Positions 33,810 to 43,770 are shown, counted from the stretch's first letter. The stretch: 64,000 bases of DNA from Nocardia flavorosea NBRC 108225 (GCF_001613385.1 NZ_BDCG01000015.1:248001-312000); one strand, 5' to 3'. Notes: generated by a model not told the origin, from the sequence alone. A program made the numbers and translations.

Positions 33810-33827
33810 GGCACAATATCGTGTGCC
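33810..33827. terminator. Small hairpin between convergent genes
   Basis: GGCACA-ATATCG-TGTGCC, a 6-bp perfect stem in the 130-bp gap between the barstar and TetR genes. A weak terminator at most. Confidence 0.35.
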
Positions 33828-33876
33828 GTGCCGCATCTTGTGCCGCGCCGCGAGCCGACGAGCTTTCCCGGTCCGG

Positions 33877-34518
33877 TCAGGCCGGATCGTCGCGCTGGGC
33901 GAAATCTTCGCCGAGGAGGACGAAGACATCGGTGGTGTAGTCGATCAGGGTGTCGCGGCTGATTGCGAGATCGCCGCGAACCCAGCTCGTGAGGGTTTGG
34001 ACGAGGCCGCCCACCAGATAGGTGGCGCGGAAATCGATCACCGGGTCCGGGGCGGGATCGGTGACGCCGTAGAACTCGATACCTTCGCTGGCCACCAGCC
34101 GGGCGAAGACGCGGATGGTTTCGGTGGTGCGGGCGCGTAGCTGCGGGGTGGCCATGGCGGCAACCATGGTGACCTCGGTTTTGCGCGGGTCGTCGGTGAG
34201 CAGGTGGATACCGGCGGTGATCGCGGCGTGGGCTCTGGCGCGGGAATCGCCGGTCGCGGAGTGCGCGGCGGTGACGATGGCCAGGACCAGCTCTTCGGCG
34301 ATGCCGTCCACCAGGGCAGTGAGCACGTCGTCGCGGCTGCCGAAACTCTCGTAGTAGTAGCGCTCGTTCAAACCCGCCTGCGCGCACATACCCGACACGG
34401 TCAGCTTGTCCAGGCCCTGGGTGCCGATGATCTCCAGAGCTGCGTCCAGAAGCGCGGACCGTCGCTGGGCCCGCCGTTCCTCCGCGGACAAACCGCCGTA
34501 GGTGCGCTGCGCTGCCAT
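33877..34518 (-). CDS. TetR-family regulator
   Basis: A 213-aa regulator with an N-terminal HTH (GTQGLDKLTVSGMCAQAGLN, then ERYYYESFGSRDD; about 33-65) and a helical ligand domain. It is divergent from the MpaB-type oxygenase gene, 146 bp apart, and that gap holds TTTGGC...GCCAGAAA inverted segments that could be its operator. It probably controls itself and the oxygenase. Inducer unknown. Confidence 0.88.
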   Translation of the reverse strand: MAAQRTYGGLSAEERRAQRRSALLDAALEIIGTQGLDKLTVSGMCAQAGLNERYYYESFGSRDDVLTALVDGIAEELVLAIVTAAHSATGDSRARAHAAITAGIHLLTDDPRKTEVTMVAAMATPQLRARTTETIRVFARLVASEGIEFYGVTDPAPDPVIDFRATYLVGGLVQTLTSWVRGDLAISRDTLIDYTTDVFVLLGEDFAQRDDPA

Positions 34519-34664
34519 CTCTAAATGATGGCGGGTGGACGGCTGGCGGGTGCGGGCGGGGGCAATTTGGCGGTAGGCCTTGCCAGAAATCCTGAACTGG
34601 TGGATGCTATTGCCAGATGCGCGAATGTGCGGTGCTCAGGGTTGAGCTGGACCGGGAGGCTGAG

Positions 34665-35603
34665 ATGGCCATGGACACGGGGTACTTTGCCGACGATTCG
34701 ATGATCCGGCGGGTTATGCGGAAGCGGGCCGTGGGCCTGACCTACGGGCTGCGGGCGCTGGTGATCGGGGCGGTCCACCCACTGCTCTATGTGGGGACGG
34801 CCGAATCCACGGAGCACCGGGATACGCCTTACACCCGGCTGGCGCTCACCGGGAAGCTGTTCGAGGCGGTGTTCTTCGGGAGCCGGGAAGAAGCCGATCG
34901 GGCGCTCGAGTTCACCGGGAAGAAGCACCGGAAGGTGGTGGGGCGGATACCGGAGGATGCGGGGGAACACCATCCGGCAGGGACGGCGTACTCCGCGTAC
35001 GACCCGCACCTGAGCTTCATGACCATGGCGTTCACCTTCGAATCCGCGGAGGTCATGTACGACCTGCTGGTCAAACGGCTCACCGATGGCGAGCGCGAGG
35101 GTCTGTACCAGGACTATGTGCGATGGGGGGAACTGTTCGGGATGCCGCGCGAGGCCGCCCCGGCCGACTACCGGGCATTCCGCGAGTACTTCGACGGCTA
35201 CCTCGCCTCCGACGAACTGTTCCTCACCGACGAGGCGCGTAAGGTCGGCAACTATCTGTGCGGGCATGTGGTGCCCTACCCGCAGCCGCTGCCGGCGCGG
35301 CAGGTGAGTTCGGCGTACTACCTGCTGGTGCAGGGCAGTCTGCCGGAGCGGATCCGGCAGATGTACGGGATCGAGTGGAAACGCAGCGACGAGCTCGCCT
35401 ACCGGGGGCTGGCGCAGTCGGTGCGCAATGCGCACGGGGTGCCGTCGGTACTGGTGCCGCGGCGGGTGAAAACGGCGCTCAACGGGCCGAGCGCGCCGGT
35501 GTACCGGCTGATCACCAAACAGGAGCAGGAGCTGGCCAAGGCCGGAAAGCGCAGTATGCCCGGCGTCGATCCACGTAAGTGGGCGGAGCGAAATTCGGCT
35601 TGA
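34665..35603 (+). CDS. MpaB-type (DUF2236) oxygenase
   Basis: A 312-aa protein of the DUF2236/MpaB/Lcp-like family of haem-dependent or related oxygenases. Family landmarks are the early HPLLYVGTAESTEHRDTPYT, the GTAYSAYDPHLSFMTMAFTF block and the later YLLVQGSLPERIRQMYG. ATG 34665 has GGGAGG five bases upstream; the earlier in-frame start at 34617 has none. Family members oxidise long isoprenoid or aromatic substrates (latex cleavage, mycophenolic acid route). Regulation by the divergent TetR protein is likely. Confidence 0.85.
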   Translation: MAMDTGYFADDSMIRRVMRKRAVGLTYGLRALVIGAVHPLLYVGTAESTEHRDTPYTRLALTGKLFEAVFFGSREEADRALEFTGKKHRKVVGRIPEDAGEHHPAGTAYSAYDPHLSFMTMAFTFESAEVMYDLLVKRLTDGEREGLYQDYVRWGELFGMPREAAPADYRAFREYFDGYLASDELFLTDEARKVGNYLCGHVVPYPQPLPARQVSSAYYLLVQGSLPERIRQMYGIEWKRSDELAYRGLAQSVRNAHGVPSVLVPRRVKTALNGPSAPVYRLITKQEQELAKAGKRSMPGVDPRKWAERNSA

Positions 35604-35624
35604 ACGACATGCGAAGATCGGGGC

Positions 35625-36659
35625 ATGTCCAGTCCTGCCCAGACCCCGGCCGCCGGGGAACGTAAACAGCGGGTGCTCTCCGGTATCCAGCCGACCAGCG
35701 CCTCGTTCCATCTCGGGAACTACCTCGGTGCCCTGCAGTACTGGGTGACCTTGCAGGACGACTACGACGCGCTGTACTTCATCCCGGATATGCACGCCAT
35801 CACGGTGTCGCAGGACCCGAAGGAACTCCGCAAACGCACCCGGATCGCGGCGGCGCAGCTGCTCGCCCTGGGGATCGACCCGGCCCGCTCCACGCTGTTC
35901 GTGCAGTCGCAGGTGCCCGAGCACGCGGAGCTGGCCTGGGTGCTGAGCTGTATCACCGGCTTCGGGGAGGCGAGCCGGATGACGCAGTTCAAGGACAAAT
36001 CGGTGAAGCAGGGGGCGGACAACACCACCGTCGGGCTGTTCACCTACCCGGTCCTGATGGCCGCCGATATCCTGCTGTACCGCCCGCATCAGGTGCCGGT
36101 GGGCGAGGACCAGCGCCAGCATCTGGAGCTCACCCGCAATCTCGCGCAGCGGTTCAACACCCGGTTCAAGAAGACCTTCGTGGTCCCGGAACCCCATATC
36201 GTCAAGGGCACCGCCAAGATCTACGACCTGCAGGATCCCACCGCCAAGATGAGCAAATCGGCGAGTTCGGACGCCGGTCTGATCAATCTCCTGGACGACC
36301 CCAAGGTATCGGCGAAGAAGGTGCGTTCCGCGGTCACCGACACCGAACGCGAAATCCGCTACGACGTGGAGAACAAACCGGGCATCAGCAATCTGCTGGT
36401 GATCCTGTCGGCACTCACCGAAACGCCCGTCGTCACCCTGGAGAAAGACTATGCGGGCCGCGGTTACGGTGATCTGAAAGCGGATGTCGCCGACGCACTG
36501 GTCGGATTTGCCACCCCTTTGCGGGCGAAAGTGGAAGAGTACATGGCGGATCAGGGCGAACTCGATCGCATCCTCGGCATCGGCGCCGAGCGTGCGCGCG
36601 AGATCGCCGGTAACACTCTCGCGCAGGTCTACGACCGGGTCGGGTTCCTCGCCCGCTGA
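35625..36659 (+). CDS. trpS: Tryptophanyl-tRNA synthetase
   Basis: A 344-aa class I aminoacyl-tRNA synthetase charging tRNA-Trp. The HIGH-like motif appears as HLGN (29-32, in SFHLGNYLGAL) and KMSKS at 208-212. GEDQRQHLELTRNLAQRFN is the conserved connecting segment. Length is normal. It starts 21 bases after the MpaB-type gene and is followed by the YhjD-like gene, the same order as in mycobacteria (Rv3336c-Rv3335c). Confidence 0.97.
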   Translation: MSSPAQTPAAGERKQRVLSGIQPTSASFHLGNYLGALQYWVTLQDDYDALYFIPDMHAITVSQDPKELRKRTRIAAAQLLALGIDPARSTLFVQSQVPEHAELAWVLSCITGFGEASRMTQFKDKSVKQGADNTTVGLFTYPVLMAADILLYRPHQVPVGEDQRQHLELTRNLAQRFNTRFKKTFVVPEPHIVKGTAKIYDLQDPTAKMSKSASSDAGLINLLDDPKVSAKKVRSAVTDTEREIRYDVENKPGISNLLVILSALTETPVVTLEKDYAGRGYGDLKADVADALVGFATPLRAKVEEYMADQGELDRILGIGAERAREIAGNTLAQVYDRVGFLAR

Positions 36660-36703
36660 TCGGTCGCCCGGCCCGTGCGTGTTGGCGGTGAGGGGCGCAG
36701 ACA

Positions 36704-37747
36704 GTGCAGGTGATCGACAACGTCAAATCCGCGTTCAGCCGGATGGTCGGGCAGCGGCCCTGGCTCGACCATATGGTCCGGGCCTTCGGCAGGTACCAGG
36801 ACCAGCGCGGTGACTACTACGCGGCGGGGATCACGTATTTCACCGTGCTGTCACTGTTTCCGCTGCTGATGATCGCGTTCGCCATCGCCGGTTTCGTACT
36901 CGCCGGAAACGACGAACTGCTGCGGGAACTGCAGGACAAGGTCGTCGAGAACATCCCCGGCGAAATGGGTGGCCAGCTCAACGATCTGATCGACCAGGCG
37001 GTCGGTTCGCGCGGTGCGGTGGGTGTGCTCGGCCTGCTCACCGGGCTCTACTCGGGTCTGGGCTGGATGGCGAATCTGCGCAAGGCCCTGACCGAGCAGT
37101 GGGAACAGAAATCGAACGAGCAGAACTGGTTCCACACCAAACTGTCCGATCTGCTGGCCCTGCTGGGACTGTTCCTGGCGCTGGCTCTTTCCCTCGGACT
37201 GTCGATTCTGGCGTCGAGCCGGCTCGGCGTGCAACTGCTGGAACTGGTGGGGCTCGAGGAGATGCCTGGGTCGCGGTGGCTGTTGTGGCTGCTGTCGACG
37301 CTGCTCGCACTGGTCGCCTCCTGGGCGTTGTTCACCTGGATCATCGCTCGGCTGCCGCGGGAACCGGTCACCGTGCGCAGCGCCGCGAAGGCCGCGGTCC
37401 TGGCGGCGCTCGGGTTCGAGGTGTTCAAGAATATCGCCGGGATCTACATGCGGTCGGTGCTGAGCAGTCCGGCGGGCGCGGCATTCGGTTCGGTGATCGG
37501 CATCATGGTGTTCAGCTATGTGGTGTACCGGATCATCCTGTTCGCCACCGCATGGGCGGCGACCGCGCGGGAGAACGAGCAATTGATCTCGGTTCCCGTT
37601 CCCGACCCCGCGGTGATCCGGCCACGGGTGCAGACGGCCGGGCGGCCGGGGATGGGCGGGGCGGCGGCACTGTTCGGTGCGGGTGCGCTCACCACACTGG
37701 GGGTCGCCAGGCTGCGCCGGGGCCGGGCGCGGAAGTCGGCCGAGTAG
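36704..37747 (+). CDS. YihY/BrkB-family (YhjD-like) inner membrane protein
   Basis: A 347-aa membrane protein with six hydrophobic segments. GDYYAAGITYFTVLSLFPLL opens the BrkB domain, and AVGSRGAVGVLGLLTGLYSG, then EVFKNIAGIYMRSV follow as in YhjD proteins. A short basic tail ends the chain. Family members affect lipid/LPS export in Gram-negatives; in actinomycetes the function is not settled. It begins at GTG 36704, 44 bases after trpS. Confidence 0.9.
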   Translation: MQVIDNVKSAFSRMVGQRPWLDHMVRAFGRYQDQRGDYYAAGITYFTVLSLFPLLMIAFAIAGFVLAGNDELLRELQDKVVENIPGEMGGQLNDLIDQAVGSRGAVGVLGLLTGLYSGLGWMANLRKALTEQWEQKSNEQNWFHTKLSDLLALLGLFLALALSLGLSILASSRLGVQLLELVGLEEMPGSRWLLWLLSTLLALVASWALFTWIIARLPREPVTVRSAAKAAVLAALGFEVFKNIAGIYMRSVLSSPAGAAFGSVIGIMVFSYVVYRIILFATAWAATARENEQLISVPVPDPAVIRPRVQTAGRPGMGGAAALFGAGALTTLGVARLRRGRARKSAE

Positions 37748-37846
37748 CGGCGGATTGCCGGGTTGCTGCTGCGATCACAGGATTTCACGGCCGGACGGCG
37801 GACAGGCCGAGCGGTTTTCGTGTTGCCGCCCGGCCCGGCCCGGATG

Positions 37847-39148
37847 TCAGCGCTGCCTGGTCCGGACGTGCCAGGTGCCGACCAGCAGGATCGGGACCAG
37901 GATCAGACCGGCGACCATGAGCAGCATCCACAGTTCGTCGTATTCCTCGTCCGCCGCGGGTTGCGCGGAGTACGCGACATCACCGTTTTCGGGCGGGACA
38001 GCCAACCCCGGAGCGCCGGAAACGGTTTCGGCCTCGTCGCCGGGGATATCGCCGACCTTCGCGGCGGGGTCCAGCGCGAACCCGAAGTCGAGCAGCCGCG
38101 CGGCCTGCTCCCACGGGCGGATCGGCAGCACATCGGCCTGCAGGAGGGTGACGACCAGACGGCGTCCGTCACGTTCGGCCGCCGCGACGAAGGTCTGCCG
38201 GGCGTCATCGGTGAAACCGGTCTTACCGCCGAGCGCCCCGGGATAGTTGTAGAGCAGCCCGTTGTCGTTCGCGATCGGGAACCCCGGGTGGTCCTGGTCG
38301 CCGGGAATCGCCGGATTCGGTGGATAACCGGGGAAATCGAGTTGCTCGGTACCGATCATCTGCGCGAACAACGGTATCGACATGGCTTCGCGGAACAGCA
38401 GCGACAGATCGTAGGCCGAGGTACTCATCCCCGGCCCGTCCAGTCCGGACGGGGTGGCGGCACGAGTGTCGTAGGCATGCAGGGCTTTCGCCAGATCGTT
38501 CATCTTCGCGACCGCGGCCTCGTCGCCGCCGAGCTGGGTGGCGATCGCATGGGCGGCATCGTTGCCCGACGCCATCACCAGGCCGTGCAGCAGTTGGCGG
38601 TTGGTATACCGGCCCCCCGGGCCGATCCCGACGCGCGTGCCTTCCACATCGGCATCGGCCTGGGTGCCGACGACGACCCGGTCCAGGTCGAGCGTGCGCA
38701 GGGCGACGGTGGCCAACAGCACCTTGATGGTGCTGGCCGGGCGGTACCGGCCGTGCGGATCCTTGGCGGCCAGCACCGCCCCGGTATCCAGATCGGAGAC
38801 CATCCACGCGGTTGCGGAGATATCCGCCGGCACCGCCGGCGCACCCGCGGGCAGGACGACCCCGCATTCGCCGAGGCGTTTACCGCCGACAGGTGGGTCG
38901 GGGATCGGCAGGGCAGTGGGCGGGGCCTCCCCGGGCGCGGGAACCTCGGAAGAGTCGATCGCCGGCGGCGGCTGCGTCTTCTGCGGGCAACTGTCGGTGA
39001 CCGGAGTCGCGAACGGGGTGGTGGTGGGCGGTGGCGGCTGCGCTGCCGCGGGACCGCCCACGATCAACGGTCCGGCCGCGAGCACCGCGGCGGTGAGCAC
39101 CGAGCCGAAACGGCGGGCGGTGCGCTGGTGGAGCTCGGTGGTGTACAT
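37847..39148 (-). CDS. dacB: D-alanyl-D-alanine carboxypeptidase (DacB-type)
   Basis: A 433-aa low-molecular-mass penicillin-binding protein of the S11 family. A signal peptide (to about 36), a Pro/Thr-rich linker (38-90), then the catalytic domain with Ser139-x-x-Lys142 (STIK), SGN (VMASGNDAAH) and KTG (GGKTGFTDDAR). A membrane anchor near the C-terminus (ELWMLLMVAGLILVPILLVG) holds it at the outer face of the membrane. It trims the terminal D-Ala of peptidoglycan stems. ATG 39148 starts the signal peptide; longer frames add unlikely sequence. Corresponds in position to M. tuberculosis dacB1. Confidence 0.94.
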   Translation of the reverse strand: MYTTELHQRTARRFGSVLTAAVLAAGPLIVGGPAAAQPPPPTTTPFATPVTDSCPQKTQPPPAIDSSEVPAPGEAPPTALPIPDPPVGGKRLGECGVVLPAGAPAVPADISATAWMVSDLDTGAVLAAKDPHGRYRPASTIKVLLATVALRTLDLDRVVVGTQADADVEGTRVGIGPGGRYTNRQLLHGLVMASGNDAAHAIATQLGGDEAAVAKMNDLAKALHAYDTRAATPSGLDGPGMSTSAYDLSLLFREAMSIPLFAQMIGTEQLDFPGYPPNPAIPGDQDHPGFPIANDNGLLYNYPGALGGKTGFTDDARQTFVAAAERDGRRLVVTLLQADVLPIRPWEQAARLLDFGFALDPAAKVGDIPGDEAETVSGAPGLAVPPENGDVAYSAQPAADEEYDELWMLLMVAGLILVPILLVGTWHVRTRQR

Positions 39149-39273
39149 CGGGGAAGAGCCTAGAAGGTTTTCCGGGCAGCGAGACATCGGCAAAGGACTC
39201 GCCCTGCACCGAACGGCAACGTGCCTGGTCACGACACCAGGCGTGGCCCAGCACGCCAGGTTCGGCCCTTTCG

Positions 39274-39616
39274 GTAACCGATGTGCCGGCGGCGTCATCG
39301 AGTTCAGCGACGTGCGCCAGGTCCGGTCATCCCTGTGAGCCGGACGTAATCAACGGTGTCGCCGATTCAGCGAGGTACGCCGGGTTCGGGCACCCTCGAA
39401 CGTAACCAACGGTGGCGCCGAGTTCAGCGAGGCCGCAGCGGCCCGCCGGTTCGCACCGGACGCCGACGTAACCAACGGCGCAGCCGAGTTCAGCGAGGCC
39501 CTGAAAGGTTTCGGTCTGTCCCTGCTTTCCGTGCTCGATGCGGTGCGGCGCAACCGCGAGGGTCGAGTGCGGACAGCAGGGACCTCAGGCGGCCGAAACC
39601 CGCGCCGCATAAGCAC
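39274..39616 (+). repeat. Dispersed repeat, copy 3 (full length)
   Basis: Four tandem units with the core GTAACCAACGGTGGCGCCGA, GTTCAGCGA are spaced about 56-66 bp. The long stem-loop module follows (GGTTTCGGTCTGTCCCTGCT, then TTCCGTGCTCGATGCGGTGC ... CGGACAGCAGGGAC) and then GGCCGAAACCCGCGCC. It fills the gap between the dacB and add genes, ending right at the add stop codon. Confidence 0.75.
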
Positions 39617-39617
39617 C

Positions 39618-40715
39618 TCAGCCCAGGAGGACCGCGTAGCCCGGTTTGATGATGTCGTCGATGATCCGCAGGCGCTCCGGGAACGGGATGAACGCCGATT
39701 TCATCGCGTTGATGGTGAAACGTTCCAGATCGCTCCAGCCGTAGCCGAAGGTCTGGTGCAGTTTCAGCATCTCCCGGCTCATACTGGTATCACTCATCAG
39801 CCGGTTGTCGGTGTTCACGGTGACACGGAACCGCAGCCGGGCCAGCAGATCGAACGGATGCTTGTCCAGTGAGGGCACCGCCCCGGTCTGCACGTTCGAA
39901 GAGGGGCACAGTTCGAGCGGTACCCGGGTATCGCGTACGTACTGGGCGAGCCGCCCCAGCCGGGCGTCGGCGATCCCGCCGGTTACCTCGATATCGTCGA
40001 CGATCCGCACACCGTGCCCGAGCCGGTCGCAACCGCAGAAGGCCAGCGCTTCGTGGATGGACGGCAGGCCGAACGCCTCACCCGCGTGAATGGTGAAGTG
40101 GGCGTTGTTCACCCGCATGTATTCGAAGGCATCCAGATGCCGGGTGGGTGGATAGCCGGCCTCCGCGCCCGCGATATCGAAACCGCAGACGCCGCGGTCC
40201 CGGAACCGCACCGCAAGTTCCGCGATCTCCCGCGAGCGGGCGGCATGCCGCATGGCGGTCAGCAGGCAGCGCACCACGATGGGATGTCCGGCCGCCGCGG
40301 CCGCCGCCTCTCCGGCGGCGAATCCGGCCAGGACGTGTTCGACCACTTCGTCGAGGGTGAGGTCGTGTTCCAGATGCTGTTCCGGCGCGAACCGGACCTC
40401 CGCGTAGACCACACCGTCGTCCGCCAGATCCTCGGCGCATTCGCGGGCCACCCGGTGCAGGCCCTCGGGGGTCTGCATCACCGCGACGGTGTGGGTGAAT
40501 GTCTCCAGATAGCGTTCGAGCGAACCACTGTCGGCGGCCTCCCGGAACCACCGGGCCAAACCCGCGGCGTCATCGGCGGGTAGCTCGTCGTAACCGCAGT
40601 CGAGGGCGAGTTCGAGAACCGTCGCGGGCCGCAGGCCGCCGTCGAGATGATCGTGCAGGAGCGCCTTCGGCGCCCGGCGCAAGGTGGCGAGGTCCAGCGG
40701 CATGGGTCCGGTCAT
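39618..40715 (-). CDS. add: Adenosine deaminase
   Basis: A 365-aa zinc metallo-deaminase converting adenosine to inosine (purine salvage). His21 and His23 (HDHLDGGLRP) are the first metal ligands, HAGE and GHGVRI carry the catalytic Glu and third His, and SSNVQTG and VTVNTDN follow. ATG 40715 gives 365 residues; MPLDL four codons later is possible. It is the third salvage gene after cdd and deoA on this strand. Confidence 0.95.
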   Translation of the reverse strand: MTGPMPLDLATLRRAPKALLHDHLDGGLRPATVLELALDCGYDELPADDAAGLARWFREAADSGSLERYLETFTHTVAVMQTPEGLHRVARECAEDLADDGVVYAEVRFAPEQHLEHDLTLDEVVEHVLAGFAAGEAAAAAAGHPIVVRCLLTAMRHAARSREIAELAVRFRDRGVCGFDIAGAEAGYPPTRHLDAFEYMRVNNAHFTIHAGEAFGLPSIHEALAFCGCDRLGHGVRIVDDIEVTGGIADARLGRLAQYVRDTRVPLELCPSSNVQTGAVPSLDKHPFDLLARLRFRVTVNTDNRLMSDTSMSREMLKLHQTFGYGWSDLERFTINAMKSAFIPFPERLRIIDDIIKPGYAVLLG

Positions 40716-40892
40716 GTATCGACGGTATCGCCGATTTCCGGGCCGGGCAGCCGTACGCTCCGAATGAACCCACCTCTTCGGCTGCCGCTCACTCCGAGTT
40801 CCCGAGGCGGTCGGGCGGCTGTTGTCTGTGGGCCACGGAACGATCATGTGGAGACCGCGAGATTCGGATATGCCGGGCGCCGCAGGATCAGG

Positions 40893-42191
40893 CTAGCCCG
40901 GGCCGACCCGGTCCAGGATCAGGGGAGCGCGGCCCTCGTGCTCCGGGGAATGCGGGCTGATCGAGATCGCCTCGGCCAATGCCTCGGCAGCAGCAGGTAG
41001 TGCGCCCGGAGTGTCGGTGTGCAGCGTGAGCAGCGGTGAGCCGGCCGTCACCCGGTCTCCGACGGCCGCATGCAGGTGGATACCCGCGGCGGCTTGGACC
41101 GGATCCCCCTGCCGGGCTCGTCCGGCGCCCAGCCGCCAGGCGGCGACTCCGACAGCGCGCGCGTCCAGGCGGGTCAGCGTGCCGGTTGCGGGTGCGGAGA
41201 GGGTTTCGGTGTGTTTCGCGACCGGTAGCGGTGCCTCCGGGTCGCCCCCTTGGGCGCGGATCATGGTGCGCCAGTGGTCCATTGCGCGGCCGTCGGCGAG
41301 TGCCTGCGCCGGATCGGTGTCCAGTCCGGCCAGCGTGACCATCTCACGGGCCAATGCCAGAGTCAGTTCGACCAGATCCGCCGGGCCGCCACCGGCCAGC
41401 ACCTCCACCGCCTCGGCGACCTCGAGCGAATTGCCCGCGGTGCGGCCGATCGGTGTGTCCATGGCCGTCAGCAGGGCGACGGTGTGCACCCCGGCGTCGG
41501 CGCCCAGCTCGACCATGGTGGTGGCCAGTGTGTGCGCTTCGGACCGGGTCGGCATGAAGGCGCCCGCGCCGACCTTTACATCGAGTACGAGGGCGGCGGT
41601 GCCTTCGGCGATCTTCTTGCTCATGATCGAACTCGCGATCAGCGGGATCGATTCGACCGTGCCCGTGGTGTCGCGCAAGGCGTAGAGGCGTTTATCCGCC
41701 GGCGCGAGATCGGGGCCGGCGGCACAGACCACGGCGCCGGCGGCCGGGTCGGACAGGATTTCGCGCATCCGGTCCGGGCTGATATCGGCACACCAGCCCG
41801 GGATGGATTCCAGCTTGTCCAAGGTCCCGCCGGTGTAGCCCAGCCCGCGACCCGACAGTTGCGGAACCGCCGCACCGCACGCCGCCACCAGCGGGGCCAG
41901 CGGCAGTGTGACCTTGTCGCCGACGCCGCCGGTGGAATGCTTGTCGACGGTGGGCCGGGGCAGATCGGTGAAATCCAGCCGGCGGCCCGAGTCGATCATC
42001 GCGCGGGTCCACCTCCCGGTTTCGCGGCGGTTCATTCCACGCAGCACGATGGCCATCGCCAGCGCCGACATCTGCTCGTCGGCCATCGCACCACGGGTGA
42101 AAGCGTCGATGGCCCAGTCGATCTGTTCGTCGGACAGCTCGCCGCCGTCCCGCTTCGCCCGGATGATCGATATTGCGTCGTGTGCCGTCAC
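40893..42191 (-). CDS. deoA: Thymidine phosphorylase
   Basis: A 432-aa nucleoside phosphorylase family II enzyme (thymidine plus phosphate to thymine plus deoxyribose 1-phosphate). DKHSTGGVGDKVTLPLAPLV is the phosphate-binding signature, SGRGLGYTGGTLDKLESIPG the family hallmark, and LDVKVGAGAFMPT is conserved. GTG 42191 starts the family-like VTAHDAISIIRAKRDG. It lies between add and the flavoprotein gene. Confidence 0.95.
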   Translation of the reverse strand: MTAHDAISIIRAKRDGGELSDEQIDWAIDAFTRGAMADEQMSALAMAIVLRGMNRRETGRWTRAMIDSGRRLDFTDLPRPTVDKHSTGGVGDKVTLPLAPLVAACGAAVPQLSGRGLGYTGGTLDKLESIPGWCADISPDRMREILSDPAAGAVVCAAGPDLAPADKRLYALRDTTGTVESIPLIASSIMSKKIAEGTAALVLDVKVGAGAFMPTRSEAHTLATTMVELGADAGVHTVALLTAMDTPIGRTAGNSLEVAEAVEVLAGGGPADLVELTLALAREMVTLAGLDTDPAQALADGRAMDHWRTMIRAQGGDPEAPLPVAKHTETLSAPATGTLTRLDARAVGVAAWRLGAGRARQGDPVQAAAGIHLHAAVGDRVTAGSPLLTLHTDTPGALPAAAEALAEAISISPHSPEHEGRAPLILDRVGPG

Positions 42192-42768
42192 GCTCTCAGT
42201 CTCGCAGCGCTGCGGGCAGAAGGCAGGCAACCGGCCGCGTCGGAGGCTATCCGGTGGTCGCGCCGTCCTCGACCGCGGGCGACCTGGGTGTGGTCTCGAC
42301 GACCGTGGGCGTCGCCACACCGCCGGTGCAGTCCGGCGTCCCGCTGATCGATGGCCGCCACATCCGTCCCGGACGTGCGACAGCGGGTGCGAGACCGCCC
42401 TCGACATGGCCGACTGCGAAAGCCCGTACTCCCGCGGCGAGCGTGCCGCCGCCGCGCGCTTGCGGGCCGGGGGTGCCGCGTCGGCGTAACCGACTCCGGA
42501 TCCATTTGTCCTCAGCTGATGTGGACGTGAGCGGGTGGGTTGCGCCGGAAGTTCGTGCGTATCGGGCAGGCCGTCGGCGCGGTTCTTCCGGACGGCAGCA
42601 GACGGCCCTCTCGGCCGGTGTCGGGCCCGGCGCGATATCGCCGAGCTCCAACGTCTCGACACCAGGTTGATGATGCGCGGCTCGTCGCCGGTGGCCAAGG
42701 CTCAAAGGTGGTTTCCGACGGTGACCCCGGTGCGCACGGCCGGTGTTCTCGGTGACCCCGGTGGCGAT
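42192..42768 (-). other. 577-bp gap without recognised gene
   Basis: Between deoA and the LLM flavoprotein gene all frames are short or arginine/proline-rich. The direct repeat GGTGACCCCGGTG occurs twice near 42720 and 42753. No member of the dispersed repeat family and no gene remnant I can name. Confidence 0.45.
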
Positions 42769-43770
42769 CTACTCCTGCAGAGCGCGCAGGGTTTCGAGGC
42801 GGTGCTGCACGGTGGGGCCGGTGGGCGCCACGATGATCTCGTCGGCGCCGGTCTCCTTCACCAGCGTGTCGAGGCGGTCCCGGACTTGTTCGCGGGTGCC
42901 GATGGCCTGATCCGCGTTGCGGTCGTCGACGAAGGCGTCCTCGGCGTCCGACCACGGGTAGGCCTCGGCCTCTTCCAGTGTCGGGATGCGCTGTGGCAGC
43001 TGACCGGTGCGCATCCGCAACTGCACCAGACTCTGCGGCAGGGTCCGGCGGCGGGCTTCGGCTTCGGTATCGGCGACCACCGTCGCCACCGCCAGCATCG
43101 ACCGCGGCTCGCTCAGCACCTCCGAGGGACGGAATTCGCGCCGGTACAGCTCGAAAACCAGGGGGGTGGTCCGGCCGCCCGCGAAATGGTGGGCGAAGGC
43201 GAACGGCAGACCCATCATGGCGGCGAGCCGGGCACTGAAATCACTGGAACCCAGCAGCCACATCTCGGGCGGGTCGCCCTCGCCCGGAATGGCCCGGATC
43301 CGGTCGCCCTGACCGCCCCGTAGCGGCGGGATCGTGCCGAAATACGCCAGCAGCTCCACCACCTGCTTGGGGAAATCCTCCACGGCCTCGGCGGTGGCGC
43401 CGCGCCGGATGGTCGCCGAGATCAGCGGATCCGTTCCCGCGGCCCGGCCCAAGCCGAGATCGATACGGTCCCCGTACAGCGCGACCAGGGTCCCGAACTG
43501 TTCTGCCACGACCAGCGCCGCGTGATTGGGCAGCATCACCCCGCCGGATCCGACCCGGATCCGCTCGGTCGCCGCGGCCACGGCCGCAATCAGCACCGGC
43601 GGCGCCGAACTGGCGATCCCCGGCATACCGTGGTGCTCGGCCACCCAGAACCGGCGGAATCCCAGCCGCTCGGCCTCGCGGGCGACGGTCAGCGTATCGG
43701 CCAGCGCCTGCCGATGGGATCCATCGGCGGCAACGGCGGCCAGATCGAGCACGGAGAGGGGAACAGTCAT
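42769..43770 (-). CDS. LLM-class flavin-dependent oxidoreductase
   Basis: A 333-aa bacterial luciferase-like monooxygenase fold. RRFWVAEHHGMPGIASSAPP near the N-terminus, RIRVGSGGVMLPNHAALVVAEQFG and LGLGRAAGTD are the flavin/TIM-barrel motifs, and GTREQVRDRLDTLVKETGADEIIVA closes the barrel, as in the MsnO8/YhbW branch. Substrate unknown. It interrupts the cdd-deoA pair that is contiguous in M. tuberculosis. Start ATG 43770. Confidence 0.9.
   Translation of the reverse strand: MTVPLSVLDLAAVAADGSHRQALADTLTVAREAERLGFRRFWVAEHHGMPGIASSAPPVLIAAVAAATERIRVGSGGVMLPNHAALVVAEQFGTLVALYGDRIDLGLGRAAGTDPLISATIRRGATAEAVEDFPKQVVELLAYFGTIPPLRGGQGDRIRAIPGEGDPPEMWLLGSSDFSARLAAMMGLPFAFAHHFAGGRTTPLVFELYRREFRPSEVLSEPRSMLAVATVVADTEAEARRRTLPQSLVQLRMRTGQLPQRIPTLEEAEAYPWSDAEDAFVDDRNADQAIGTREQVRDRLDTLVKETGADEIIVAPTGPTVQHRLETLRALQE

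Noticed and set aside
42192..42768. Possible lost gene between deoA and the LLM gene
   Set aside because: No frame gives recognisable family segments, unlike the radical SAM remnant.
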